From NCBI RefSeq assembly GCF_013778505.1, contig NZ_JAAOWU010000002.1, positions 248,001-312,000 of the forward strand: a stretch of 64,000 nt of DNA, written 5' to 3'. The translations under genes were made by a program, and so were the position numbers. Origin of the DNA: Pseudomonas sivasensis. Lineage in GTDB: Bacteria > Pseudomonadota > Gammaproteobacteria > Pseudomonadales > Pseudomonadaceae. Below are positions 46,105 to 54,668 of the stretch, one piece after another. The notes under the pieces are model-generated. The model was not told the origin of the DNA. It made no database searches and was given only the letters and a program-made list of their open reading frames with translations. Position 1 is the stretch's first letter; each line of letters starts with the position of its first letter.

Positions 46105-47811
46105 TTATTGGCCGGGCGCGGTCTGGCGCCAGGCTTGGGATCGGCGCAGCGCGCCACGTGAGGCCCACGCCAGCAGCAGCGAGACGCCGGCCGAGGTGAA
46201 CAGGATCAGGGTCGACATGGCCGCCGCGCCGCCCACATTGCCGGCGTCGTCCATGTTCAACACGGCGACGGCGGCGAGGATGGTGTCGGGGCTGTAGAGA
46301 AAAATCGCGGCCGATACGGTGGTCATCGCCGATACAAACAGGTAGCGCACGATATCCAGCAGCGCCGGCAGGCAGATCGGCACGGTGACGCGCAGGTAAT
46401 GACGGTACAGCGGCGCCTTGAGCGACAGCGCGGCTGCTTCAAACTCGGCGTCCAGCTGGCGCAACGCGGTGGTGGCGGTCATCTGCGCAGTGGTCAAATA
46501 GTGAGCAATGGTGCACACCACTAGCAGGGTCATGGTCCCGTAGAACACGTGCAGCGGGTTGCCGTTGAGGTTGAAGAAGAACACGTAGCCCAGGCCCAGC
46601 ACCAAACCCGGCACGGCCATCGGGACAAAGCTGAGCATGCGCAGCGCCAGGTTCAGGCCCTTCTGACCTTTGGTTTTTTCCATCAGATAGGCGCCGGTGA
46701 AGATCAGCACACTGCCGATCAGTGCCGTGCACAAGGCCATGCGCAGGCTGTTGCGATAGGCCAGCCAGCCGCCGCCCGCCGTGTCTTCAAACTGGTAGTG
46801 GTTCAGCGACAGCGACAGGTTGTACGGCCAGAATTTCACCAGCGAGGAGTACACCGCCATGCCGAACACCAGCAGCAACACCGCGCAGATCAGTAGGACG
46901 ATGGCCAGGTAGCAGCCATCCCTTACCCGCGATGGCGTGGGCTGGAACACCTGGGCACGGCCACTCATGGCGTCGCCATGACGCCGGCGCAACCACGCAT
47001 CCACGCCAAAACTGAACAGCGCCGGCAGTAGCAACACCATGCCGATCAACGCGCCGCGACCGAATTGTTGCTGACCGACCACCGCCTTGTAGGCTTCCAA
47101 CGCCAGCACTTGGTAATCACCACCGACCACCACGGGCACGCCGAAGTCGGTAATGGTCAAGGTGAACACCAGGCAGAATGCGGCGAACACCGCCTGGCGC
47201 GTGGCCGGCCAGGTGATGCTGCGAAACGCCCGTGCCGGGCTGGCGCCCATGCTGGAGGCGGCATCGAACAGCCGCGCATCCGCCAGGGACAGCGCCGACA
47301 GCAGGATCATCAACGCGTGCGGGAAGGTGTAGATCACTTCCCCGAGCACAATCCCCCAGAAGCCGTAGATGTTGTCCGAAAGCAGCCCGCGCAGCATGCC
47401 CTGATTACCGAACAGATAAACCAGCGCAATGCCCGGCAGCATCGACGGTGCCATCAACGGCAGCAGCGACAGGCCTCGCCAGATCGCCTTGCCTGGAATC
47501 AACGTGCGTTGCAGCGCGTAGGCAAACAGGTAGGCCAGCGGTACGACAATGGCCGCCACGCTGAGGGAGACTTTCAGGCTATTGCCCAGCAGCCAGTGGA
47601 AGTTCTCGCTGGTGATTAATTCCCGAGCGGCCACAAGGCCACCGCCCTGCCCGGCCTCGCTGCTGAAGCCGCGCCAGAAGATCGCCAGCAGCGGCATCAA
47701 CACGGCAACACTAAGCAGGCACAGCCAGAGCAGTTTGCCGCCGAGCACAAAAATACGGTCGCCGGTTTCGGCGCGGGAAACTTGCCGCGGCAGGGTCATG
47801 ACAGCGGCCAT
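46105..47811 (-). CDS. Putative AEP ABC transporter, fused permease
   Basis: Start at ATG 47811, directly after the ATPase stop (47813-47815); an in-frame ATG at 47799 is the alternative. The protein is 568 residues with two permease domains in tandem, each with about six helices and an EAA-type loop (AASSMGASPARAFRSITWP near residue 185; AALSLKAPLYRHYLRVTVP near 455). It is thus a fused pair, like the TIGR03262-type AEP permeases. It would form the membrane channel with the ATPase. Confidence 0.9.
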   Translation of the reverse strand: MAAVMTLPRQVSRAETGDRIFVLGGKLLWLCLLSVAVLMPLLAIFWRGFSSEAGQGGGLVAARELITSENFHWLLGNSLKVSLSVAAIVVPLAYLFAYALQRTLIPGKAIWRGLSLLPLMAPSMLPGIALVYLFGNQGMLRGLLSDNIYGFWGIVLGEVIYTFPHALMILLSALSLADARLFDAASSMGASPARAFRSITWPATRQAVFAAFCLVFTLTITDFGVPVVVGGDYQVLALEAYKAVVGQQQFGRGALIGMVLLLPALFSFGVDAWLRRRHGDAMSGRAQVFQPTPSRVRDGCYLAIVLLICAVLLLVFGMAVYSSLVKFWPYNLSLSLNHYQFEDTAGGGWLAYRNSLRMALCTALIGSVLIFTGAYLMEKTKGQKGLNLALRMLSFVPMAVPGLVLGLGYVFFFNLNGNPLHVFYGTMTLLVVCTIAHYLTTAQMTATTALRQLDAEFEAAALSLKAPLYRHYLRVTVPICLPALLDIVRYLFVSAMTTVSAAIFLYSPDTILAAVAVLNMDDAGNVGGAAAMSTLILFTSAGVSLLLAWASRGALRRSQAWRQTAPGQ

Positions 47812-47812
47812 C

Positions 47813-48877
47813 TCAGGCAAACACCTGCAGGCTGCGCGGCGGCAAGGCGACCCAGATGTCTTGAGCGCCCAGGCGCGGCATCGCCTCCGGGGCCAGTTCA
47901 GCCAGCAGCGGGTGGCCCGGCAGTTGGTCCAGTTCAAAGCTCATGCGGCAGCGGTTGCCGAGGAAGGTGATCTCGCGGACCTTGGCCGCGAACAGGTTTT
48001 CTTCATGCACTGGCGGGTTGACGCTGATGGCTTCCGGTCGGCAGAACAGGCGGCCGGACGTGGCCACACCGGCATCCTCGGCCAGGCGCATGTTCATCCC
48101 GCCGACCTGGGCATGGCTGGCACTGTTGCGGCTGAACGGCAGCCAGTTGCCCTGGCCGACAAACTCCGCCACGAACGGCGTGGCCGGGCGGTCGTAAATT
48201 TCTTGGGGCGTGGCGTATTGCTCGACCTTACCGTTGTTCATTACGGCAATACGGTCGGCCATCAACATGGCTTCGTCCTGGTTGTGGGTGACCATCAGCG
48301 TGGTGATGCCCAAGCGCCGTTGCAGCTGGCGCAGCTCGGTGCACAGGTGCTCACGCACGCGGGCGTCAAGGGCGGACATGGGTTCGTCCAGCAGCAGTAA
48401 CGAAGGGGCCGGCGCCAAGGCGCGGGCCAGGGCAACGCGCTGCTGTTGGCCGCCGGACAGCTGGCCGGGGTATTTCTTTTCGCTGCCGACCAGACCGACC
48501 AGTTCCAGCATCTGCCCAACACACTGGCGCACTTCATCGCGACCACTGCCGGTGAGGCCGTAGCCGATGTTCGCTTCGATGGTCAGGTTGGGAAACAGCG
48601 CGTAGGACTGGAACAGAATGCCGTAGTCCCGCGCCTGAGGTGGCAGCAGGGAAACATCGCGATCACCCAGGTAAAGTTCGCCGCTGTCCTGGCGCTCCAG
48701 GCCGGCGATGCAACGCAGCAAGGTGGTCTTGCCGCAGCCAGACGGACCCAGCAGACACACCAGCTCGCCGGCGGCGACGTCCAGGGACACGTGGTCCAGC
48801 GCGGTAAAGGCGCCGAAGCGTTTCTGGATACCGCGCACTTTCATTGGCGCGCCGGGTTGGGTCAGGACTGTGTTCAT
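47813..48877 (-). CDS. Putative AEP ABC transporter, ATP-binding protein
   Basis: The 354-residue protein has Walker A GPSGCGKTT (44-52), signature LSGGQQQR, Walker B LLLLDEPMSALD, and a C-terminal TOBE-like regulatory region. It resembles spermidine/iron-type importer ATPases and the PhnT2 family. First gene of the transport operon, 237 bases after the LysR gene. A REP pair lies upstream. Confidence 0.91.
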   Translation of the reverse strand: MNTVLTQPGAPMKVRGIQKRFGAFTALDHVSLDVAAGELVCLLGPSGCGKTTLLRCIAGLERQDSGELYLGDRDVSLLPPQARDYGILFQSYALFPNLTIEANIGYGLTGSGRDEVRQCVGQMLELVGLVGSEKKYPGQLSGGQQQRVALARALAPAPSLLLLDEPMSALDARVREHLCTELRQLQRRLGITTLMVTHNQDEAMLMADRIAVMNNGKVEQYATPQEIYDRPATPFVAEFVGQGNWLPFSRNSASHAQVGGMNMRLAEDAGVATSGRLFCRPEAISVNPPVHEENLFAAKVREITFLGNRCRMSFELDQLPGHPLLAELAPEAMPRLGAQDIWVALPPRSLQVFA

Positions 48878-49014
48878 GGTGGCACCTCATCGAACTGATG
48901 AAGGCCATGCTAGGCGGGCAATGCGTCCCTCTTGTGGCAGAAAGGCAAAAGGGAGTGATAGTGGTATTGGTGGATTTGTGTAGGTGATTTGGTGGGGGGT
49001 GCCTGGTTTACCGC

Positions 49015-49089
49015 AATCGGGGGCAAGCCCCCTCCCACACTTGGAATGTGTTCGCAGATCAAAATGTGGGAGGGGGCTTGCCCCCGATT
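49015..49089. repeat. REP pair, class B (diverging)
   Basis: An outward-pointing pair with a spacer of about 25 bases (ttggaatgtgttcgcagatc and flanking). It lies between the 3' end of the LysR gene and the promoter region of the AEP operon. Confidence 0.9.
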
Positions 49090-49114
49090 GGCCCTCAAGG
49101 CAGCCACCAAACCT

Positions 49115-49978
49115 CTAAATTGGCGACATTTCCTGCGCCAACCCTAGAAACGCCGCCGGCAGGCGAGCGCCTTTTCGTTCTTTGAGGCAGTACAGGTACT
49201 CCAGAATCTGCGGCGCATTCTCAATGGTCAACACCCGCAACTGCGGATCATGGGGCACTTCCTGTCGAGCAATGATGCTGATACCGATATTGCGCAACAC
49301 CGCCTCCCGGATTGACTCGCGACTGCCGATCTCCAGCAACGGCCCATAGCTCACCCCAGCACCCTGCAACATTTCCTCGGTAAGCCGTCGGGTGGTGGAA
49401 CCTGCTTCGCGCATCAATAAGGTGTGTCCGGCCAGGGCAGTCAATGGCACATGATCAAGCTTGGCCAGGGGATGATTGCGGTGCACCGCCAACACCAGCG
49501 GATCGGTGCCCAGTACGCGGCGGATCAGGCGCGGGTCTTCCAGCAACTGCGAAGAGGCGGCGACGTCTACGCGGTACTCGTCCAGCGCTTCGAGTACCTG
49601 CTGAGAATTGCCGATGTCCACCGACACCTCCACATGGGGCAGGCGTTCGCGAAAGGCTTTGACCAGGTCGAGGATGTAATACGGCGCTGTCGCGGCAATG
49701 CGCAAAGCGCCCTGGAGTTGACCACTGTTGCGCAGGAAAAACTCGATGTCCGCTTCCTGCTGCAACAACGCCTTGACCATCGGCAGCAACCGGGCGCCGT
49801 CGTCACTGACCGTGAGGCGGCGACCACCGCGGTAGAACAGCTCAACGCCGTACTGGCTTTCCAGGTTTCGGATCTGGGTGGTGACTGTGGGCTGGCTCAG
49901 GCCGAGTTTTTTCGCCGCCTGGGTAATGCTGCCCAGGCGGGCGACCATAAAAAACGCCTTCAGCTCAGCACTCAGCAC
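49115..49978 (-). CDS. LysR family regulator of AEP catabolism
   Basis: The 287-residue protein starts with GTG at 49978 behind a strong GAGAGGG ribosome site. The N-terminal helix-turn-helix (residues 1-60: ITQAAKKLGLSQPTVTTQIRNLE region) is followed by a LysR ligand domain. It matches the aminoethylphosphonate-associated LysR subgroup (TIGR03339). It lies 16 bases after cadA on the same strand, with no room for a separate promoter except inside cadA. It likely activates the downstream transport genes. Confidence 0.87.
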   Translation of the reverse strand: MLSAELKAFFMVARLGSITQAAKKLGLSQPTVTTQIRNLESQYGVELFYRGGRRLTVSDDGARLLPMVKALLQQEADIEFFLRNSGQLQGALRIAATAPYYILDLVKAFRERLPHVEVSVDIGNSQQVLEALDEYRVDVAASSQLLEDPRLIRRVLGTDPLVLAVHRNHPLAKLDHVPLTALAGHTLLMREAGSTTRRLTEEMLQGAGVSYGPLLEIGSRESIREAVLRNIGISIIARQEVPHDPQLRVLTIENAPQILEYLYCLKERKGARLPAAFLGLAQEMSPI

Positions 49979-49994
49979 ACCGCCCTCTCATCGT

Positions 49995-52259
49995 TTATTT
50001 GCGCAACAGGCGCAGGCCATTGAACACCACCAGCAGGCTCACGCCCATGTCGGCGAAGACCGCCATCCACATGGTGGCCATCCCCAGGAAAGTGACCGCG
50101 AGGAAGATCGCCTTGATCACCAGCGCCAGGGCGATGTTCTGCTTGAGGATACTCGACGTTTGCCGCGACAAACGAATGAATGCCGGGATCTTGCGCAAAT
50201 CATCGTCCATCAGCGCCACGTCGGCAGTCTCGATGGCAGTGTCGGTACCGGCGGCGGCCATTGCAAAACCGATCTCGGCACGGGCCAGGGCCGGGGCGTC
50301 GTTGATGCCGTCGCCGACCATGCCCACCCGGTGGCCTTGGCCGTAGAGGGTTTCGATGGCTTGCAGTTTGTCGGTGGGCAACAGGTCGCCTTGAGCCTGG
50401 TCGATGCCGACCTGGGCCGCAATCGCCTGGGCGGTGTGGGTGTTGTCGCCGGTGAGCATCAGGGTTTTGATGCCCAACTCGTGCAATTGCTGAATGGCCT
50501 CGCGACTGCTGTCCTTGACGGTATCGGCCACGGCGAACAGCGCCAGGGGGCCGGACTTATCGAGCAGCAACACCACGGACTTTCCTTGCTTCTCCAGCGC
50601 GAACAGCTTTTCTTCCAGCTCAGGCGAGCACAGGCCGAGGTCTTCCACCAGACGGTGGTTACCCAGGTGGTAAGTCTCACCCTTGATATCGCCGCGCACA
50701 CCACGACCGGCCAGGGCTTCGAAGTTATCCACAACGTGCACCGGCAGGTTTTTATCCACAGCCGCATTCGCGATGGCCAACGACACCGGGTGGTCAGAAC
50801 GCCCAGCCAAACTGGCGGCGAGGGCCGGTACGCTGTCCTCGACGTTTGGGAACAACGCCAAGTAATCGGTCTGCACCGGTTTGCCGTGCGTGATGGTGCC
50901 GGTCTTGTCCAGCGCCAGGTAGTCGAGCTTGTAACCACCCTCCAGGTACACGCCGCCCTTGATCAGGATGCCTTTGCGCGCCGCCGCCGCCAGGCCGCTG
51001 ACGATCGTCACCGGAGTGGAAATCACCAACGCGCAGGGGCAGGCAACCACCAGCAGCACCAGGGCGCGGTAGATCCAGTCGAACCAGACACCGGCCATGA
51101 ACAGCGGCGGAATAATCGCTACACCCAAGGCAAACAGGAAGACGGCCGGGGTGTAGACCTTGGAAAAACTGTCGACGAAGCGCTGGGTCGGAGCCCGTGC
51201 GCCTTGTGCTTGCTCGACGGCGTGGATGATCCGCGCCAGTGTGGAGTTATTGGCCGCTGCCGTGACTTTGTATTCCAGGGAGCCGGCTTGGTTAATGGTG
51301 CCGGCGAAGACTTTATCGCCCACGGTTTTTTCAATCGGCAGGCTTTCCCCGGTGATCGGCGCCTGGTCGATGGTGGATTGACCTGCGGTGACTTCACCGT
51401 CCAGGCCGATGCGCTCGCCGGGTTTAACCCGGACGATGGCGCCCAGTTCGATGCTTTTAACCTCCTGCTCAACCCAGTTACCGTCGGCCTGCTGCACCGT
51501 GGCCTGTTCCGGGGTCATCTGCATCAAGCCGCTGATGGCATTGCGCGCACGGTCCAGGGACTCGGCTTCAATCAGCTCGGCGACGGTGAACAGGAACATC
51601 ACCATGGCGGCTTCCGGCCACTGGCCGATCAGGATCGCGCCCGTCACGGCGATGCTCATTAAGGCGTTGATGTTCAGGTTGAGGTTCTTCAGGGCGATCC
51701 AGCCCTTTTTATAGGTGGTGAGGCCGCCGCTGAGGATCGACACCAGCGCCACGAGGGCAATGACCCACGTCGGCGCGGCATTCGTGAAGTGCAGCACTTC
51801 GGCGCCCAACGCACCGACGCCGGACAACGCCAACGGCCACCAGTGTTTTTTGGCAGGCGGTTCGGCAGCCGGGGTACCTTCCTCGATCGGGTCGGCCTGC
51901 ATGCCCAAGGACTTGATGGCATCGATGATCGGCGCGGTACTCGGCAAGTCGTGGGTGACGCCGAGGATGCGGTTGATCAGGTTAAATTCCAGTTGCTGCA
52001 CACCCGCCAACTTGCCCAGTTTGTTCTGGATCAGCGTTTGCTCGGTGGGGCAGTCCATGGCTTCGATGCGGAAGGTGCTGAGGCGCGAGCCGGCGGTGGG
52101 CGCTTCGCTCAATTGCACCAACTCCGGTGCTGGAGTGCCGGAACAGCAGGCACCACCGTGGCCGTGGTTATGCACAGGCGTGAGTTTCTTGGGGCCATGA
52201 TCATGATCATGATCGTGATCGTGATCGTGTTTATGCGGGGTGTGGATGGAGTCGCTCAT
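49995..52259 (-). CDS. cadA: Cadmium/zinc-translocating P-type ATPase CadA
   Basis: Start at ATG 52259 gives 754 residues; upstream codons would run into the cadR promoter. It opens with a His/Asp-rich stretch (HKHDHDHDHDHDHG, a 6-base DNA repeat) and a domain with the MDCPTEQ motif. The P-type core follows with TGES, CPC near residue 408, phosphorylation motif DKTGTIT near 450, the SDHPV domain and GDGINDAP. It exports Cd2+, Zn2+ or Pb2+. cadR is divergent with a shared promoter region. Confidence 0.95.
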   Translation of the reverse strand: MSDSIHTPHKHDHDHDHDHDHGPKKLTPVHNHGHGGACCSGTPAPELVQLSEAPTAGSRLSTFRIEAMDCPTEQTLIQNKLGKLAGVQQLEFNLINRILGVTHDLPSTAPIIDAIKSLGMQADPIEEGTPAAEPPAKKHWWPLALSGVGALGAEVLHFTNAAPTWVIALVALVSILSGGLTTYKKGWIALKNLNLNINALMSIAVTGAILIGQWPEAAMVMFLFTVAELIEAESLDRARNAISGLMQMTPEQATVQQADGNWVEQEVKSIELGAIVRVKPGERIGLDGEVTAGQSTIDQAPITGESLPIEKTVGDKVFAGTINQAGSLEYKVTAAANNSTLARIIHAVEQAQGARAPTQRFVDSFSKVYTPAVFLFALGVAIIPPLFMAGVWFDWIYRALVLLVVACPCALVISTPVTIVSGLAAAARKGILIKGGVYLEGGYKLDYLALDKTGTITHGKPVQTDYLALFPNVEDSVPALAASLAGRSDHPVSLAIANAAVDKNLPVHVVDNFEALAGRGVRGDIKGETYHLGNHRLVEDLGLCSPELEEKLFALEKQGKSVVLLLDKSGPLALFAVADTVKDSSREAIQQLHELGIKTLMLTGDNTHTAQAIAAQVGIDQAQGDLLPTDKLQAIETLYGQGHRVGMVGDGINDAPALARAEIGFAMAAAGTDTAIETADVALMDDDLRKIPAFIRLSRQTSSILKQNIALALVIKAIFLAVTFLGMATMWMAVFADMGVSLLVVFNGLRLLRK
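52197..52229. repeat. 6-base tandem repeat coding His-Asp units in cadA
   Basis: Five units of ATGATC/GTGATC (plus strand) and a partial sixth encode the repeated Asp-His pairs of the CadA N-terminus. Gain or loss of whole units would keep the reading frame and change the number of metal-binding histidines. Confidence 0.9.
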
Positions 52260-52290
52260 TCGGTCGCGTCCGTAAAGGTGCCTGTTGCCA

Positions 52291-52321
52291 AGTAAAGACC
52301 CTGTAGCCACTATAGGGTCAA
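52291..52321 (-). promoter_or_regulatory. CadR-controlled cadA promoter with operator
   Basis: On the minus strand, -35 TTGACC (52321-52316) and -10 TTTACT (52296-52291) are separated by 19 bases, the elongated spacer of MerR-type promoters. The spacer holds an inverted repeat (ACCCTGTAG / CTATAGGGT, 8 of 9 paired, 52298-52318), the CadR/PbrR-like operator. CadR would untwist the DNA when it binds metal. Confidence 0.88.
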
Positions 52322-52344
52322 GCACCCATTTGGAGATTGCTCCC

Positions 52345-52785
52345 ATGAAGATCGGCGAATTGGCCAAACTGACTGACTGTCAGGTGGAAACCATCCGTTA
52401 TTACGAGAAAGAAGGCCTGCTGCCGCCGCCGGCGCGCACCGACGCCAACTACCGCGTGTACACCCAGGCGCACACCGAGCGGCTGATCTTTATCCGCAAC
52501 TGCCGCAGCCTCGACATGACCCTCGAAGAAATCCGCAGCCTGCTCAGCCTACGCGACAGTCCACAGGACCAATGCGAAAGCGTGAATGCGTTGGTCGACG
52601 AGCATATCCACCATGTGAAAGCGCGGATCGACGGGCTATTGGCGTTGCAGGTGCAGTTGCTGGACTTGCGCCAACGCTGTGGCGGCGGGGATCACTGTGG
52701 GATTTTGCAGCAGTTGGAGGTCAGCGGGAGTATGCAGGCCAGCGAGGCTGAGCCCTCACATGTAGGCAGAAGCCACGGCCATTAA
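52345..52785 (+). CDS. cadR: MerR family metal-responsive regulator CadR
   Basis: Start at ATG 52345 gives 146 residues. The MerR helix-turn-helix spans residues 1-70 (MKIGELAKLTDCQVETIRYYE region). Metal-binding cysteines Cys77, Cys112 and Cys118 line up with those of CadR, and the tail ends HVGRSHGH, the histidine-rich end typical of Pseudomonas CadR. It would activate the divergent cadA gene in response to Cd2+ and possibly Pb2+ or Zn2+. Confidence 0.95.
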   Translation: MKIGELAKLTDCQVETIRYYEKEGLLPPPARTDANYRVYTQAHTERLIFIRNCRSLDMTLEEIRSLLSLRDSPQDQCESVNALVDEHIHHVKARIDGLLALQVQLLDLRQRCGGGDHCGILQQLEVSGSMQASEAEPSHVGRSHGH

Positions 52786-52794
52786 ACGGGCCAA

Positions 52795-52886
52795 ATGTGA
52801 GAGGGGGCTTGCCCCCGATGGCGGTGGGTCAGTTAAGTATTGGGTGACTGACCCACCGCAATCGGGGGCAAGCCCCCTCCCACATT
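52795..52886. repeat. REPIN, class A
   Basis: Near-consensus copies face each other around a highly symmetric inner core (GGCGGTGGGTCAG and its complement). It begins 10 bases after cadR in the convergent gap with thyA. Confidence 0.93.
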
Positions 52887-52901
52887 GGACGGCGTCAGAC
52901 G

Positions 52902-53735
52902 CTAGATAGCGACATCGGCCTTGATGCTTGGATCAGCGTCATAGCCCACAATCTCAAAATCTTCGAACTTGTAATCGTAGATCGACGCCGGCTTACGCTT
53001 GATCACCAACTCCGGCAGCTTCTTCGGTGTACGCGCCAGTTGGGTCCGGATCTGTTCCATATGGTTGCTGTAGGCATGGGTATCGCCAGTGGTGACGATG
53101 ATCTCGTGAGGGATCAAGTCGCACTGTTGCGCCAACATATGGGTGAGCAACGCCAGGGCCGCGGTGTTGTACGGCAGACCAAGGAATACGTCGGAGCTGC
53201 GGATGTACAACTGCATCGACAGATGGCCGTCATGCACGAACGCCTGGTACAGCAGGTGGCACGGTGGCAGGGCTTGTTTGCCGTTGCGCGCGTTTTCCTG
53301 TGGGCTCTTGGTTTCGTCCGGCAGGTATTCGACGTTCCAGCCGTGGAACAGAATGCGACGGCTGTTGGGGTTGGTCTTGAGCGTGTGCACCATGTAGTCG
53401 ATCTGGTTGATCGTGCCGCCGTCTTTGGTCGGCCAGGCAGTCCACTGCTCGCCGTAGACCGGGCCCAGGTCGCCGTCTTCGGTGGCCCATTCGTCCCAAA
53501 TCTTCACGCCGTTTTCGTTGAGCCACTTGATATTGGTGTTGCCGCTCAACATCCAGATCAGCTCATTGGCGATGCTTTTGAAGTGAAGCTTCTTGGTGGT
53601 CAGCAGCGGGAAGCCGTCGGCCAAGTTATGCCGATACTGACGGGCGAACACGGCCTTGGTGCCGGTGCCGGTGCGATCGCCCTTGGTCAGGCCATTGGTC
53701 ACGACGTCGTTCAGTAGTTCGAGATATTGCTTCAT
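52902..53735 (-). CDS. thyA: Thymidylate synthase ThyA, form with an insertion before the catalytic Cys
   Basis: The 277-residue protein makes dTMP from dUMP and methylene-THF. The catalytic Cys159 lies in LPPCHLLYQ, the dUMP contact region reads [12 protein letters not shown], and the C-terminus ends IKADVAI. Compared with E. coli ThyA (264 residues), it has an extra stretch of about 13 residues (137-152) between the first domain and Cys159, and reads HGWN where E. coli has SAWN. It follows lgt by 55 bases on the same strand. Confidence 0.96.
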   Translation of the reverse strand: MKQYLELLNDVVTNGLTKGDRTGTGTKAVFARQYRHNLADGFPLLTTKKLHFKSIANELIWMLSGNTNIKWLNENGVKIWDEWATEDGDLGPVYGEQWTAWPTKDGGTINQIDYMVHTLKTNPNSRRILFHGWNVEYLPDETKSPQENARNGKQALPPCHLLYQAFVHDGHLSMQLYIRSSDVFLGLPYNTAALALLTHMLAQQCDLIPHEIIVTTGDTHAYSNHMEQIRTQLARTPKKLPELVIKRKPASIYDYKFEDFEIVGYDADPSIKADVAI

Positions 53736-53790
53736 GTAAGTACCCGTATCGTTGAAGCCGGAGCCCGCACGCAGGCCCCGGCATTCGAAT

Positions 53791-54603
53791 TTAAAGCGCG
53801 GTGTTCTTCAGCGGCTGCGGGCGATTGTACGCCCACCACAGCAGGCCCAGGCCCACGAGGATCATTGGGATGCTCAACACCTGACCCATGGTCAGCCAGC
53901 CCCACGCGAGGTAGCCCAGTTGCGCATCCGGCACACGTACGAATTCGACGATGAAACGGAAGATGCCGTAAAACAGCGCGAACATGCCGGAAACGGCCAT
54001 GGTCGGGCGCGGTTTGCGCGAGAAGATGTACAGAATGAGGAACAGTGCCACACCTTCCAGTGCGAACTGGTATAGCTGCGACGGATGGCGCGGCAGTTGT
54101 GCCGGGTCGCTGAACGGCGGGAATACCATGGCCCACGGCACGTCGGTCGGCTTGCCCCAGAGCTCGGCGTTGATGAAGTTACCGATACGCCCGGCGCCCA
54201 GGCCAATCGGCACCAGCGGCGCAACGAAGTCCATCAGTTGGAAGAACGACTTGCCATTGCGGCGGCCGAACCACCAGGCAGCAATCATTACGCCGATAAA
54301 CCCGCCGTGGAACGCCATGCCGCCCTTCCACACTTCGAAAATCAGTGTCGGATTGGCGATGTAGGCGGACAGATCGTAGAACAGCACATACCCCAGACGC
54401 CCGCCGACGATGACCCCCATGGACAGCCAGAAGACCATGTCGGAGAGTTTCTCCTTGGTCCAGGTCGGGTCGAAACGGTTCAGGCGGCGGGAGGCCAGCA
54501 GCCAGGCGCCGCCGATGCCGATCAGGTACATCAACCCGTACCAGTGGATTTTCAGCGGACCGATGGCCAGAGCCACCGGGTCGATCTGCGGGTAAGGCAG
54601 CAT
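53791..54603 (-). CDS. lgt: Prolipoprotein diacylglyceryl transferase Lgt
   Basis: Lgt adds diacylglycerol to the lipobox cysteine of prolipoproteins. The 270-residue membrane protein has about seven helices, the HGGFIG motif (99-104) and the Lgt signature [15 protein letters not shown] (136-150). It lies between the TSUP gene and thyA on the same strand; lgt-thyA adjacency is common in proteobacteria. Confidence 0.97.
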   Translation of the reverse strand: MLPYPQIDPVALAIGPLKIHWYGLMYLIGIGGAWLLASRRLNRFDPTWTKEKLSDMVFWLSMGVIVGGRLGYVLFYDLSAYIANPTLIFEVWKGGMAFHGGFIGVMIAAWWFGRRNGKSFFQLMDFVAPLVPIGLGAGRIGNFINAELWGKPTDVPWAMVFPPFSDPAQLPRHPSQLYQFALEGVALFLILYIFSRKPRPTMAVSGMFALFYGIFRFIVEFVRVPDAQLGYLAWGWLTMGQVLSIPMILVGLGLLWWAYNRPQPLKNTAL

Positions 54604-54668
54604 TGCGACTCCTCGTTAAATCATGCGTTATGGCGACCGGACCATGCCCGGACGCGATTAAGTCTGCG

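Noticed and set aside
49878-51662. 594-codon open frame on the plus strand opposite LysR and cadA
   Set aside because: It crosses two well-defined genes on the other strand, is rich in His/Gln/Gly as typical for antisense frames, and has no domain motif.
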